64,000 bases of DNA from Chloroflexota bacterium (GCA_019873685.1 JAIOAT010000009.1:1-64000), one strand, 5' to 3'. Shown: positions 35,763 through 45,539, counted from the first letter of the stretch. Notes: generated from the letters alone by a model not told the origin. Numbers and translations: made by a program.

Positions 35763-36623
35763 ATGACGCGCAGAAAATGGTGGCAGTCAGCCCTGCTCTA
35801 TGCGGTGGTGATCTTCTGGTGCTTCATCACCCTCTTCCCCTTCTACTGGCTCTTCACCACATCGCTGAAGCAGCCGCTGCACATCAGCCGGGGACCCAAG
35901 TACGTCCCCTTCGTTGACTACCAGCCGACCCTTGAGCACTGGCAATACCTGTTCCGCGAACAGGGCGAAACCACCATCCGCCACTTCCGCAACAGCTTCA
36001 TCGCCGCCTCCGGCAGCACCATCCTGGCCGTCCTGATCGGCTCGATGGCGGGCTACGGCCTGTCGCGCTTCCGGTATAGCTGGCGCATCCCACGCTGGAA
36101 GAACAACGACATCGCTTTCTGGATCATCTCCCAGCGTTTCTTACCACCGGCGCTGTTCGTCGTGCCCTTCCTCATGCTCTACAGCGCGCTCGGCCTGGTG
36201 GATACCCACATTGGCCTGATCATCGTGTACACGATGTTCAACATCCCCTTCGCCGTATGGATCATGCGGGACTTCTTCAACACCCTGCCGACCGACCTGG
36301 AGGAAAGCGCCCTGGTCGATGGCGCTACCCGCTGGCAGGCCTTTGTGCGCATCGTGCTCCCGCTGAGCGCGCCCGGCCTGGTTTCGGTGGCGATCTTCTC
36401 CTTCGTGTTTTCCTGGAACGAATTCCTTTACGCCCTGATGCTGACTAACTTCCAGGCAATCACCATGCCCGTCCTCATCGCCGCCCAGAACAACACGCGC
36501 GGCATCCAGTGGTGGTTCATCTCCGCCCTGACCCTGACGGCGGTAGCGCCGGTCGTGATCGTTGGCCTGCTGCTGGAACGCTTCATCACGCGCGGGCTGG
36601 TGGCCGGGGCGATCAAGGGCTAG
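35763..36623 (+). CDS. ABC sugar permease, MalG-type
   Basis: 286 residues; the first membrane segment is [20 protein letters not shown]. The EAA loop is [21 protein letters not shown], and it ends with the MalG-like [11 protein letters not shown]. It starts 15 bases after the MalF-type permease gene stop. Confidence 0.92.
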   Translation: MTRRKWWQSALLYAVVIFWCFITLFPFYWLFTTSLKQPLHISRGPKYVPFVDYQPTLEHWQYLFREQGETTIRHFRNSFIAASGSTILAVLIGSMAGYGLSRFRYSWRIPRWKNNDIAFWIISQRFLPPALFVVPFLMLYSALGLVDTHIGLIIVYTMFNIPFAVWIMRDFFNTLPTDLEESALVDGATRWQAFVRIVLPLSAPGLVSVAIFSFVFSWNEFLYALMLTNFQAITMPVLIAAQNNTRGIQWWFISALTLTAVAPVVIVGLLLERFITRGLVAGAIKG

Positions 36624-36680
36624 GCGATACCGGTGCGGGGCGGCCTGCCCCCGCTGGCAATAAGGAGTAAACAACAAACC

Positions 36681-37262
36681 ATGTCCCAGGCGCTGATGGA
36701 ACCCTTCAGCTCCCAACTTAACCTGGAAACGGGCGTCATTGCCCAGGCTCAGATCATCCGCCGTACCCTGAGCGACATGCGCACGATGTTCGCTGATCGC
36801 GCGGCGGCGGAGCGCATCCTGGCGGAGGAAGGCGACCGCCTGATCTACGAGGTCTATGCCGTCCCCCTGCCGGAGGAAGAAGGCCAGATCCTGCACAGCA
36901 CCACGATCATCTATCCCGGTCGGGTCGGCGATGAGTTCCATATGACCAAGGGCCACTTTCACGAGAAACGCGCCCGCGCTGAAATCTATGTCGGCCTGGC
37001 CGGGGAAGGCTACCTGGTGCTCCAGAGTGAGGAAGGTGAGGTGCGCGGCGTGCCCATGCAACGCGGGACGATCGCTTACGTGCCGCCGCTGTGGGCGCAC
37101 CGCACGGTCAACACCGGCGCGACGCCTTTCGCCTTCCTGGCCGCCTGGCCCGGCGATTCCGGCCATGACTACGGCACCATCGAACAGACCGGCTTCGCCC
37201 GCCTGCTGGTCAACCGGGACGGGCAGCCGACTTTTGTGGATAACCCGCACTGGCGTCGCTGA
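36681..37262 (+). CDS. Cupin-type glucose-6-phosphate isomerase-like protein
   Basis: 193 residues from the ATG at 36681, with AAGGAG 13 bases upstream. The cupin ligands are visible as GDEFHMTKGHFHEKRARAEIYVG (His, His, Glu) and a later His in LWAHRTVNTG, as in archaeal-type PGI. Such enzymes interconvert glucose 6-phosphate and fructose 6-phosphate. It is in line with an importer operon and may isomerise the phosphosugar made from imported sugar. Phosphomannose or other sugar-phosphate specificity is possible. Confidence 0.75.
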   Translation: MSQALMEPFSSQLNLETGVIAQAQIIRRTLSDMRTMFADRAAAERILAEEGDRLIYEVYAVPLPEEEGQILHSTTIIYPGRVGDEFHMTKGHFHEKRARAEIYVGLAGEGYLVLQSEEGEVRGVPMQRGTIAYVPPLWAHRTVNTGATPFAFLAAWPGDSGHDYGTIEQTGFARLLVNRDGQPTFVDNPHWRR

Positions 37263-37307
37263 AGAGCCAGTGCTTACCCTGCCCCGAGAGGAGAACGACC
37301 CGGTACT

Positions 37308-38285
37308 GTGAACGGCAAAATCCTGATCACCGCGCGCTCCTTCCGCAAGACCCCCGGCCGCCATCTGGACATCCTGCGCGAGGCCGGGTATGAACTGATC
37401 GAAAGCCCGCACGACCGCCCGTTGACCGCCGCCGAGATCGCCCCGCTGCTGGCGGATGTTGACGCGGCGATCCTCGGCCTGGACGAGGTCACCGCCGAGT
37501 CGGTCGCCGGCGCCAGCCGCCTGCGGGTCATCTCCCGCTATGGCGTCGGGGTGGATAGCATCGATATCGCCGCCATGACTGCCCGTGGCATTGTGGTGAC
37601 GGTCACCCCCGGGGCCAATAGCGTGGCCGTGGCCGAACTGACGATGGGCCTGATCCTGGCCCTGGCCCGTCACATCCCCTACGCCGATCGCGAGGTCCGC
37701 CAGGGAAACTGGGGCCGCAAGACCGGCGTGGAATTGAGCGGGGCGACGCTGGGCCTGATCGGCCTGGGACGTATCGGGCGCGATGTCGCCCGGCGGGCCT
37801 ATGCCTTCGGGATGGCAATCTGCTACTATGACCCCTTCCCCCCGCCGCCGGAGGCTATGGCAGGCTTCACGGCCCGCGCCTGTAGCCTGGAAGACCTGCT
37901 GGCTGGCAGCGATTTTGTCAGCCTGCACCTGCCGCTTTCGGAGGAAACGCGCAACCTGATCGACGCGGCGGCCCTGGCCCGCATGAAGCCATCCGCGTAC
38001 CTGATCAACACGGCGCGCGGCGGGCTGGTCGATGAGCAAGCCCTCTACGAGGCGCTGTCCAGCGGCCGGCTGGCCGGGGCTGCCTTCGACGCCTTTGCCC
38101 AGGAGCCGCCCGGCGATAGCCCTCTGCTGAAGCTGGACAATTTCATTGCCTCCCCTCACGCAGGATCGGCGACCGCCCAGACGACCCTGCGCATGGGGCT
38201 GATGGCTTCGGAGAACGCGCTGGCCGTGCTGCGTGGCGAACGCCCGGATGGTGTGGTCAACCCGGCTGTCTTTAGCCGCGACTGA
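37308..38285 (+). CDS. D-2-hydroxyacid dehydrogenase (PGDH-like)
   Basis: 325 residues with a GTG start at 37308 and GAGAGGAG upstream at a long spacing. The NAD-binding motif is GLIGLGRIGRDVA. Catalytic Arg (INTARGGLVDE), Glu (AFAQEPPGD) and His (IASPHAGSAT) are all in place. Members reduce or oxidise 2-hydroxy acids such as glycerate, phosphoglycerate and sugar-derived acids. It is the last gene of the importer/PGI group, 45 bases after the cupin gene. It has no ACT regulatory domain, so it is not a full SerA. Confidence 0.87.
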   Translation: MNGKILITARSFRKTPGRHLDILREAGYELIESPHDRPLTAAEIAPLLADVDAAILGLDEVTAESVAGASRLRVISRYGVGVDSIDIAAMTARGIVVTVTPGANSVAVAELTMGLILALARHIPYADREVRQGNWGRKTGVELSGATLGLIGLGRIGRDVARRAYAFGMAICYYDPFPPPPEAMAGFTARACSLEDLLAGSDFVSLHLPLSEETRNLIDAAALARMKPSAYLINTARGGLVDEQALYEALSSGRLAGAAFDAFAQEPPGDSPLLKLDNFIASPHAGSATAQTTLRMGLMASENALAVLRGERPDGVVNPAVFSRD

Positions 38286-38395
38286 GCGTGGCCGGACCCG
38301 CCCGGAAACAAGCACAGCGCCGGGCAAATCTGCTAAGATGAAAGCAGGAGTGACTCCACAAAGCCGCATCCGGCTAACCCAAATGGAGGCCGGTT

Positions 38396-39070
38396 ATGGT
38401 TCATGTTGCACGCCTGCTTAGCCCGCTCGCGCGGCGAGCCATCCTGCTCATTGACGCTGTGCTGCGCCGCTGCCTGGGCATCACCGAATTCAGCCACGCG
38501 CCTGATTGCATCCTCCGGGTAGTCCGGCGAGCCAGCCACCGCACCCACCGGCTGTCCGATGGCGTCGTCGTCCAGGCTGGCGATCCCGTCCTGGAAATCC
38601 ACCTCTGGAACGAGCACATTCCACGCATGAACAGCGCCGGGCCTGATCTCCGCTGGGCGCGGGCTGTCTACCGCCGCATCCGGTTTTCGCTGGAGGAGCT
38701 GGCCCGCTATGTGCAGACCGATCGCGCCCCTGCCGGGCTGACCGCCCTGTTTGGGCAGGCGTCGATCCTGCTCTCGCTGGAGCGCCAGTCCATGACCGAC
38801 CTGCTGGAGGCGCTGGGCTTTGACATCATCGTGCTGCCCCGGCCAACCGGCCCCGGCGGGCGGCTCAAGCGGTTTCTTGACCACGCCTACAACCGGGCTG
38901 TGATCTGGGCGTTTCAGCCGCCCAGCGCCCGCGACAAGAGCGTGCTGGGCGCCACACGCATCGAGTTCTGGATGTCCCGTCAAGCGCTGCTGGCGCGCTA
39001 TGGCTCGCCGTCAACTGCGCCAGAAGCGTCCCTTGCCAGTGAAACGACGCTTACGGTCGGAATGCCATGA
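38396..39070 (+). CDS. YkoP-like domain protein
   Basis: 224 residues with GGAGG six bases before the ATG. The sequence has VLEIHLWNEHIPRM, LRWARAVYRRIRFSLEELARYVQT and VLGATRIEFWMSRQALLARYG. These match the YkoP-like domain seen in hopanoid-associated and polysaccharide-deacetylase contexts, but I know no biochemical function. It overlaps the start of the glycosyltransferase gene by 4 bases, and an HpnK-like deacetylase gene lies downstream. A role in glycolipid assembly is therefore inferred. TAAGAT at 38334-38339 could be its -10. Confidence 0.6.
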   Translation: MVHVARLLSPLARRAILLIDAVLRRCLGITEFSHAPDCILRVVRRASHRTHRLSDGVVVQAGDPVLEIHLWNEHIPRMNSAGPDLRWARAVYRRIRFSLEELARYVQTDRAPAGLTALFGQASILLSLERQSMTDLLEALGFDIIVLPRPTGPGGRLKRFLDHAYNRAVIWAFQPPSARDKSVLGATRIEFWMSRQALLARYGSPSTAPEASLASETTLTVGMP

Positions 39071-40257
39071 TCGATCTCACCACGACTTCGGTGCTGGATC
39101 TCCTCTCCCTGATCATCGTGATCTCGTTCACGTACCATCTGGTGCTGCTGTACGAGGTCGCCGTCTTCACCCGCCGGGAGGACGACCCGGCGACGCCATA
39201 TGAGCCGCCGGTTACGCTGCTCAAGCCGTTGACGGAGTGGACGGAACAGGTGCGGCTGAACTTGCTCTCCTTCTGCCAGCAGCGCTACCCCGACTATGAG
39301 ATGATCATCGGCCTCCCCCAGCCCGAAGGGATGGACAGGGCCCGGACGGCGCTGGTGGCGGAGTCATGCAACTCCCGGACGCGCTGGGAAGTCTGCCATC
39401 CCGGCCTGACCGCCAACCCCAAGATCAGCGAACTGCTGGCGCTCTACCCCGACGCCAGGCACGACATCCTGATTCTGAGCGACGCCGACATCCGCGTTGG
39501 GCCGGATTACATCGCTCAGGTCGTCTCCCCCCTGCGCGATCCGCAGGTCGGCGCGGTAACCTGTCTCTATACCACGCCGGAAGCCTCAACGCTGGCCGGG
39601 ACGGTAGAGGCCCTGATCATCAACGTAGACTTCATCCCGTCGGTGCTGGTGGCCCACCACCTGTTCGGCTCCCGGTTCGCGCTCGGTGCGACCATCGCGC
39701 TCCGCCGCGCCACGCTGGAGGCTGTCGGTGGGCTGAAGGCGCTGGCGGGCTACCTGGCCGATGATTACCAGCTTGGCCTGCGGGTATGCCGGGCTGGCTA
39801 CCGGATCGCCATCTCCCGCCACATCGTGCAGAATCATCTGCCCCGGATGAGCCTGAGCGACCTGTACCGGCATCAGTTACGCTGGGCGCGGACGATCCGG
39901 GTGAACCAGCCGGTTGGCTGGCTGTTCAGCTGCATCAGTTTCCTGACCGGCTGGGCAGCGCTGTGGCTGGCGGCCAGCGATTTCTCGGAGATCGGCTGGC
40001 GGCTGCTGGCCATGACGGTCGTCTTCCGCCTGCTGGAGGGGGCTTATCTCAACGACAACCTGAACGGCCTGCAGGGATACTGGCGGATAGCCTGGTTGAT
40101 GCCAATCAAGGATGCCTTCTACATGCTGGTGTGGTTCCTCAGCTTCACCGGCAATCGCGTCCACTGGGCCGGGCGGGAGTATGTGGTCAGCCGCGACGGG
40201 CATATGGTTCAGGTGAGTCTTTCTGACGGCAGTCAGCCGCTTCACCGCTCGCCGTAG
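39067..40257 (+). CDS. HpnI/ceramide glucosyltransferase-like membrane glycosyltransferase
   Basis: 396 residues. An N-terminal membrane helix (LLSLIIVISFTYHLVLLYEVAVF) is followed by a GT2/GT21 catalytic domain with TLLKPL, ILSDADIRVGPDYI (the DxD-type metal motif) and a HQLRW acceptor-site motif. Further hydrophobic helices follow. The HpnI family attaches N-acetylglucosamine to bacteriohopanetetrol and related enzymes glucosylate ceramide. With YkoP before it and an HpnK-like deacetylase after it, glycosylated hopanoid or other glycolipid synthesis is likely. No squalene-hopene cyclase gene is in the window. Confidence 0.82.
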   Translation: MIDLTTTSVLDLLSLIIVISFTYHLVLLYEVAVFTRREDDPATPYEPPVTLLKPLTEWTEQVRLNLLSFCQQRYPDYEMIIGLPQPEGMDRARTALVAESCNSRTRWEVCHPGLTANPKISELLALYPDARHDILILSDADIRVGPDYIAQVVSPLRDPQVGAVTCLYTTPEASTLAGTVEALIINVDFIPSVLVAHHLFGSRFALGATIALRRATLEAVGGLKALAGYLADDYQLGLRVCRAGYRIAISRHIVQNHLPRMSLSDLYRHQLRWARTIRVNQPVGWLFSCISFLTGWAALWLAASDFSEIGWRLLAMTVVFRLLEGAYLNDNLNGLQGYWRIAWLMPIKDAFYMLVWFLSFTGNRVHWAGREYVVSRDGHMVQVSLSDGSQPLHRSP

Positions 40258-41060
40258 GTGGTCAGTACGATCCGCCGCTCCGCGATCACCTGCCGGACGC
40301 GCAGGCTGCACAGCGCGGTCAGTTCGCGGCGGCCCTGCGCGGTATCCAGGCGCGGATGCAGATAAAGCTCAAAGCAGCCCTCCGGCAGGCGCTGCAGCAA
40401 CCGGACGAGGTAGGTCTCATCGATCGTCCCGGTGCGCAACAGCCCGAACACCCCATCAACGCCGGGCGAAACTACCCCCCTGCGGCGGCGATAGGCCGCT
40501 GCCAGCAGACCAAACACCAGCGCATAGCCGATCTGCTGCCGGGCATAGCGCCGATCCACCATCAGCGCCAGCCGCCACGGCTCCGCCGGGAAGCGGATCG
40601 GCGGCCCACCCAGTTGCCGGGACGCTTCCTCCAGCAAATCGAAGACCAGCGGATGCACATGAAAATGGCGGTGGCTGTTCAGGTGATCCGCTGGCAGGCC
40701 GGTCGCCTGAAAGCGGGCCACCTGCGCCGCCACCTCCCGCCGCAGTTCGCGCCGTGCCGCCGCGCTGAACGCCCAGCGCACCCCTGCCGCCAGCGGATTC
40801 TCCGGGAAGCGTCCCTGCGCGTCCACCAGATGCGGCGCCTCCTCCGGCGGCAGGCATGACCGCCCGCTGAGCAGCACCACATGCAGCCCCACCCGCAGGC
40901 CGGGCAGTTCCCGCGCCAGGGCGACCGCTTCATCAACCGCTTCACCGGTGACCATCAGGCTGGCGCTGGTCAGGATGCCCGCGCGGAACGCTTCAGCAAT
41001 GGCGGCGTTGACGGCTGGCGCTGCGCCAAAATCGTCCCCGTTGACGATCAAACGCGGCAT
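40242..41060 (-). CDS. HpnK/ChbG/YdjC-family carbohydrate deacetylase
   Basis: 272 residues from the ATG at 41060, preceded by GGAGGGGAT; an extension to 41240 has no ribosome site. PRLIVNGDDFGAAPAVNAAI (metal Asp pair) and HLNSHRHFHVHPLVFDLL (metal His residues) are the family signature. HpnK-type enzymes remove the acetyl group from the sugar added by HpnI; ChbG acts on chitobiose. It runs convergently to the glycosyltransferase gene with a 16-base coding overlap (40242-40257), so it is not in the same transcript. Confidence 0.85.
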   Translation of the reverse strand: MPRLIVNGDDFGAAPAVNAAIAEAFRAGILTSASLMVTGEAVDEAVALARELPGLRVGLHVVLLSGRSCLPPEEAPHLVDAQGRFPENPLAAGVRWAFSAAARRELRREVAAQVARFQATGLPADHLNSHRHFHVHPLVFDLLEEASRQLGGPPIRFPAEPWRLALMVDRRYARQQIGYALVFGLLAAAYRRRRGVVSPGVDGVFGLLRTGTIDETYLVRLLQRLPEGCFELYLHPRLDTAQGRRELTALCSLRVRQVIAERRIVLTTYGER

Positions 41061-41205
41061 AATCCCCTCCCCCTGGGGCTGGCGCCTGCAGCCCCCCGGC
41101 GCCGGTGATCCAACTGTACCATGCCGGGCGCGACTTCCTCCAGCGGCGCAAAGCATGTTATCCTTGACGCGATCCCCGCGCCACTGATCACCGGAAAGAA
41201 GCGCC

Positions 41206-42189
41206 ATGACTCGACCGCGTGTCTTCATCACCCGCGTCATCCCGGAAGAAGGGCTGGCCCTGCTGCGCGACGCCTGCGCGATCGATCTCTGGGAGGACGA
41301 ACTGCCGCCGCCCTACGACATCCTCCAGCGCCGGGCGGCTGAGGCTGACGGCTTGCTTTGCCTGCTCTCCGACCGGATCGACGCCGCGCTGCTGGAGGCC
41401 GCCCCGCGCCTGCGCGTGATCAGCCAGATGGCCGTTGGCTACGATAACATTGATGTCTCCGCCTGCACCGCCCGCGGCCTGCCAGTCGGGCACACGCCGG
41501 GCGTCCTGACGGAGACCACCGCCGACTTCGCCTTTGCCCTGCTCATGGCAGCAGCGCGGCGCATCCCGGAGGCGGAACGCTACGCCCGCGCCGGGCGCTG
41601 GAAGACCTGGGGACCGACCCTGTTGCTGGGCCGTGACATTTACGGGGCAACGCTGGGCATCATCGGCATGGGGCGGATTGGCCAGGCCGTCGCCCGCCGA
41701 GCGCGCGGCTTTGCCATGCGCATCCTCTACACCGACCGGGCTGAAGTTCCAGAAGCCGCCATCCTGGGCGCGGAATACCGCCCGCTGGAGTCCTTGCTGG
41801 CCGAAAGTGACTTCGTCAGCCTGCACGTCCCGCTCACGCCGGAGACGTTCCACCTGATCGACGCGCGGGCGCTGAGCCTGATGCGGCCAACTGCCATCCT
41901 GATCAACACCGCCCGCGGGCCAGTCGTCGACCACACGGCGCTCTACGAGGCGTTGACCGGCGGCCAGATCGCCGCTGCCGCCCTGGATGTGACCGATCCG
42001 GAGCCGCTGCCGCCCGATTCGCCGCTGCTGGCGCTGGATAACTGCCTGGTCGTACCGCACATCGCCAGCGCCAGCGTCGCCACGCGCGGGCGGATGGCAG
42101 TCATGGCGGCGGAGAACCTGCTGGCCGGGCTACGGGGGGAACGCCTGCCGCACCCGGTGAATCCGGAAGTCTTCGACCGGCGGCGCTGA
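41206..42189 (+). CDS. D-2-hydroxyacid dehydrogenase, glyoxylate reductase-like
   Basis: 327 residues. The NAD(P) site is [13 protein letters not shown]. Catalytic Arg ([11 protein letters not shown]), Glu ([11 protein letters not shown]) and His (VVPHIASAS) are present, and the DPEPLP motif suggests glyoxylate/hydroxypyruvate reductases. It is the second hydroxyacid dehydrogenase in 5 kb, about 40% alike by eye to that at 37308 but with a different substrate loop. It is encoded 36 bases before a DegT aminotransferase, so it may produce a keto acid or aldehyde for that enzyme. Confidence 0.87.
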   Translation: MTRPRVFITRVIPEEGLALLRDACAIDLWEDELPPPYDILQRRAAEADGLLCLLSDRIDAALLEAAPRLRVISQMAVGYDNIDVSACTARGLPVGHTPGVLTETTADFAFALLMAAARRIPEAERYARAGRWKTWGPTLLLGRDIYGATLGIIGMGRIGQAVARRARGFAMRILYTDRAEVPEAAILGAEYRPLESLLAESDFVSLHVPLTPETFHLIDARALSLMRPTAILINTARGPVVDHTALYEALTGGQIAAAALDVTDPEPLPPDSPLLALDNCLVVPHIASASVATRGRMAVMAAENLLAGLRGERLPHPVNPEVFDRRR

Positions 42190-42225
42190 TCCAGCGCACC
42201 GGCTACTCAAGAGGAGGAAAACAGC

Positions 42226-43452
42226 ATGAGCGAACTGGCCCTGCTGGGAGGAACACCCGTCCGCGCCACGCCCTTCACTGCCTGGCCGCAATACGACGAG
42301 CGCGAGCGCCAGGCCCTGCTGGAAGTGCTGGAGAGCCGCGTGTGGTGGCGCACACCCGGTACGCGCGCCCTGCGCTTTGAGCAGGAATTCGCCGCCTATC
42401 ATCAGGCCAAACACGGCATCGCCGTCACCAATGGCACCGCCGCCCTGGAAGTCGCCATGGCTGCCCTGGGGATCGGCCCCGGCGACGAAGTCATCGTCCC
42501 GGACTACACTTTTGTAGCTACCGCCAGCGCCGTGCTGTTCGCCGGGGCGCGCCCGGTCTTCGTGGATGTCGACCCGCGCACCTACTGCCTGGACCCTGAC
42601 CTGGCGGAAGCGGCCATCACCGAGCACACCAGAGCGATCATCGCCGTGCATCTGGGCGGGCATCCCGCCGATCTGGATCGCCTGACCGCCCTCGCCCGCC
42701 GCCACAACCTGCCCCTGGTCGAGGATAGCTCCCATGCGCACGGCTCCGAGTGGCGCGGGCGCAAGATCGGGGCAATCGGCGACATCGGGACGTTCAGCTT
42801 CCAGCAGAGCAAGCTGATGACCGCCGGCGAAGGCGGGATCGTCATCACCAACGACGATGCCATCGAGCGCCTGGCCCGCGCTACCCACGACTGCGGGCGG
42901 ATGCCCGGCGAGTGGTTCTACGCCCACTTCATCTATGGCTCCAATTACCGCCTGAGCGAGTGGCAGGCGGCCATCCTCAGCCAGCAACTCGCCCGCCTGG
43001 ACGAGCAGGCCGCTGTGCGCTCGCGGGCCGCCGCGTACCTGAACGCGCACCTGGCCCAGATCGAAGGCATCACCCCCCAGGCGCTCGACCCGCGCTGCAC
43101 CCGCAACGGCCACTACGCCTACATCTTCCACTACGACCGCGCTGCCTTCGCCAACGTGCCCACGGAGCGATTCATCCAGGCCCTGAACGCAGAAGGCATC
43201 CCGACGCAGGCCAGCTACCCACCCCTGCATGAACTGGCCCTCTTCCAGAGCGGCGAATACCGCAGGCGTTTGCCGCCCGAACAGCGGGATGGCGAGCCGC
43301 CTTTCCTCCGCCAGAACTTCCCCAACACGGCCCGCGCCGCCCGGGAAACAGTCTGGCTGCCCCACTACATCCTGCTGGGCGGCGAGGAAGACGCAGCCAG
43401 CATCGTGGAGGCCGTGCGCAAGATTCAGCGCCTGGCCCGCAACCTGCTGTAG
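42226..43452 (+). CDS. DegT/DnrJ/EryC1/StrS-family aminotransferase
   Basis: 408 residues with GAGGAGG upstream. PLP-binding features are VTNGTAALEVAMAALGIG, VIVPDYTFVATASAV, VEDSSHAHGS and the Schiff-base lysine in FSFQQSKLMTAGEGG. Family members aminate keto sugars (for example in amino sugar or cell-surface sugar synthesis) or act as scyllo-inosose aminotransferases. It pairs with the upstream hydroxyacid dehydrogenase. An intrinsic terminator follows 23 bases after the stop. Confidence 0.9.
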   Translation: MSELALLGGTPVRATPFTAWPQYDERERQALLEVLESRVWWRTPGTRALRFEQEFAAYHQAKHGIAVTNGTAALEVAMAALGIGPGDEVIVPDYTFVATASAVLFAGARPVFVDVDPRTYCLDPDLAEAAITEHTRAIIAVHLGGHPADLDRLTALARRHNLPLVEDSSHAHGSEWRGRKIGAIGDIGTFSFQQSKLMTAGEGGIVITNDDAIERLARATHDCGRMPGEWFYAHFIYGSNYRLSEWQAAILSQQLARLDEQAAVRSRAAAYLNAHLAQIEGITPQALDPRCTRNGHYAYIFHYDRAAFANVPTERFIQALNAEGIPTQASYPPLHELALFQSGEYRRRLPPEQRDGEPPFLRQNFPNTARAARETVWLPHYILLGGEEDAASIVEAVRKIQRLARNLL

Positions 43453-43475
43453 ATCGCCGGGTGCGGGAATCAAAG

Positions 43476-43502
43476 AGGCCGGGGCGCGACCCCGGCCTTT
43501 TT
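43476..43502. terminator. Strong Rho-independent terminator
   Basis: AGGCCGGGG (43476-43484) pairs with CCCCGGCCT (43490-43498), with a 5-base loop and TTTTT after it. On the other strand TCTTT follows, so it may end both the aminotransferase and the leftward Dpp-type operon. Confidence 0.88.
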
Positions 43503-43523
43503 CATGTACGTGAATGCCCCGCC

Positions 43524-44363
43524 TTATCCCCGCGCTTTGCGCACGCGCGGATCGGCCAGATCGCGCAGGCCATCCCCTACAAAATTGAAGGCCATCACCA
43601 CGGTGAAGATCGCCAGACCGGGGAACGTACTCAGCCACCACTGATCGAAGTTACTGACGCCGTCGGCCACCATACGCCCCCACTCCGGCGTTGAAGGATC
43701 CGCGCCCAGACCCAGGAAGCTCAACCCGGCGAAGAGCAGGATAGCGTTGCCGATGTCCAGCGTGGCCATGACGATGGCCGGGGCCAGGCAGTTCGGCAGG
43801 ATCGTCCGGAAGAGGATGTGGCGGTCAGAAGCTCCCAGGGCGCGCGCCGCCTCCACGTAGTCGTTGGATTTGACGCTGACGACCAGGCTACGCACGATAC
43901 GGGCATAGTTGGGCCACCAGACCAGCACCATGGCGATCACAGCGTTGATCACGCTCGGCCCCAGCGCGGCGGCGATGGCCATAGCCAGGATGATCGTCGG
44001 GAAGGCCATGAAGACCTCTGTGCCACGCATCAGCAGCTCATCCCACATCCCCCCGGCGTACCCGGCCACCGCGCCGACCAGCGTCCCGATCACCGTCGAG
44101 ATGATGATGACCAGCAGCCCCGCTGGCAGAGAAATCCGCCCGCCGTAGAGCACGCGGGTTAGCACATCGCGGCCCAGCTGGTCGGTGCCCATCAGGTTCG
44201 TCTGACTGGGGGGCTGCAGGCGGTTGACCATGTTCTGCTCCAGCGGCCCGTAAGGAGCGATCAGGTGCGCCACCAGCGAGATCGAGAACCAGATCAGACA
44301 GATCACCACCCCCACCGCCATCAGCGGGTTGCGGGCGATCTGAATGCGCAGCGTACGCATCAT
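43524..44363 (-). CDS. dppC: Peptide/nickel-type ABC permease (DppC family)
   Basis: 279 residues. The N-terminus QIARNPLMAVGVVICLIWFSISLVAHLIAPYGP and TNLMGTDQLGRDVLTRVLYGGRISLPAG are DppC/OppC signatures. The EAA loop is EAARALGASDRHILFRTILPN. It completes the importer with the DppB-type and binding proteins encoded upstream (12 bases after dppB). No DppD or DppF ATPase gene is present in the window. The substrate may not be a peptide. Confidence 0.9.
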   Translation of the reverse strand: MMRTLRIQIARNPLMAVGVVICLIWFSISLVAHLIAPYGPLEQNMVNRLQPPSQTNLMGTDQLGRDVLTRVLYGGRISLPAGLLVIIISTVIGTLVGAVAGYAGGMWDELLMRGTEVFMAFPTIILAMAIAAALGPSVINAVIAMVLVWWPNYARIVRSLVVSVKSNDYVEAARALGASDRHILFRTILPNCLAPAIVMATLDIGNAILLFAGLSFLGLGADPSTPEWGRMVADGVSNFDQWWLSTFPGLAIFTVVMAFNFVGDGLRDLADPRVRKARG

Positions 44364-44375
44364 GCCAGGCCGCTC

Positions 44376-45392
44376 CTATAAGCGAATCCGGGGATCGAGG
44401 ATGTAATAAAGCATGTCCACAATCAGATTGGTGAGTACAAAGACCAGCGCGATCAGCATGCTCACGCCCATGATCGAGGGAAAGTCCAGGCTGCGGGCCG
44501 AATCGTAGGCGAAACGCCCGATGCCGCCCCAGGAGAAGATCGTCTCCGTCAGCACCGCGCCGGTCAACAGGTTGCCGTACGATAGCCCGATCACGGTCAC
44601 CACGGGCAGCAGCGCGTTGCGCAGGCCGTGCCGCAGGATCACCGTCCGCTCCCGCAAGCCCTTGCTGCGCGCCGTCGTGATGTATTCCATCGACAGCACA
44701 TCCAGCATGGCCGAACGGGTGATGCGCGTGATCAACCCGGCGGAATACGCTCCCAGCACCACCGCTGGCAGGATCAGGTGCGCCAGCGCGTTGCCCAGCG
44801 TGCGCCACTGCCCGGCGATCAGCGCATCGATCGTGTACAGGCCGGTCACCGTCGGCGGCGGCGGGATCACGGCGTCCAGCCGCCCCGGGCCCGGCAGAAT
44901 GCGCAGCCGCAGGTACAGCAACAGCAGCGCCACCAGCGCCAACCAGAAGACCGGCGCGCTAACCCCGATCAGGGAGATGATTCGGGCGACGAAGTCGATC
45001 GGGCGGTTGCGCCACACCGCTGAGATCACGCCCAGCGGGACGCCAACAATCAGAGCCACAATAATGCCCGCTGTCGCCAGTTCCACCGTCGCGGGCATAT
45101 AGCGCAGCAGTTCGTCGGCCACCGGTCGCCGCGTGCGGATGGATGTCCCCATATCGCCGCTGAGCAGGTTACGCAGGTAGGTGAAGTACTGGACGAAAAA
45201 CGGCTCGTCCAGCCCCCACTTGGCCCGGAAGGCGGCTACGATTTCCGGGTCGGCGGCAGCGCGCTCGCCCAGGTTAGCGGCCATCGGATCGCTGGGAACC
45301 AGGTTGGCAATGATGAAGGACACCAGCGAGATGCCAATCACCAGCGGCACGGCCAGCAGCAAACGTCGCAGAAAATAGGCGGATAACGACAT
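44376..45392 (-). CDS. dppB: Peptide/nickel-type ABC permease (DppB family)
   Basis: 338 residues. It starts LSAYFLRRLLLAVPLVIGISLVSF, the usual DppB start, has MGTSIRTRRPVADELLRYMPATVEL and the loop TTARSKGLRERTVILRHGLRN, which contacts the ATPase. It is 12 bases before the dppC-type gene and separated from the binding-protein gene by 168 bases containing a terminator-like stem-loop. Confidence 0.9.
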   Translation of the reverse strand: MSLSAYFLRRLLLAVPLVIGISLVSFIIANLVPSDPMAANLGERAAADPEIVAAFRAKWGLDEPFFVQYFTYLRNLLSGDMGTSIRTRRPVADELLRYMPATVELATAGIIVALIVGVPLGVISAVWRNRPIDFVARIISLIGVSAPVFWLALVALLLLYLRLRILPGPGRLDAVIPPPPTVTGLYTIDALIAGQWRTLGNALAHLILPAVVLGAYSAGLITRITRSAMLDVLSMEYITTARSKGLRERTVILRHGLRNALLPVVTVIGLSYGNLLTGAVLTETIFSWGGIGRFAYDSARSLDFPSIMGVSMLIALVFVLTNLIVDMLYYILDPRIRL

Positions 45393-45498
45393 AGGCGTTC
45401 TACCGATGTGAGCAGGTAGCCAGGAGCCAGGGAAAACGAAGCGCGGGGAAGAGGCTAGCTCCTGACCAACTCAGGCGTCAGCGCCAGGGCGCTATATA

Positions 45499-45539
45499 AA
45501 GACGGGGGAGCCGCGCCGGGGCACGGCCCCCACCGTCTT
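45499..45539 (-). terminator. Intercistronic terminator-like stem-loop in the Dpp-type operon
   Basis: On the minus strand AAGACGGTGGGGGCCG and CGGCTCCCCCGTCTT form an imperfect stem of about 15 pairs, followed by TATATAG. It lies between the binding-protein stop and the permease start, the same place as in the other three ABC operons of this window. Confidence 0.6.
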
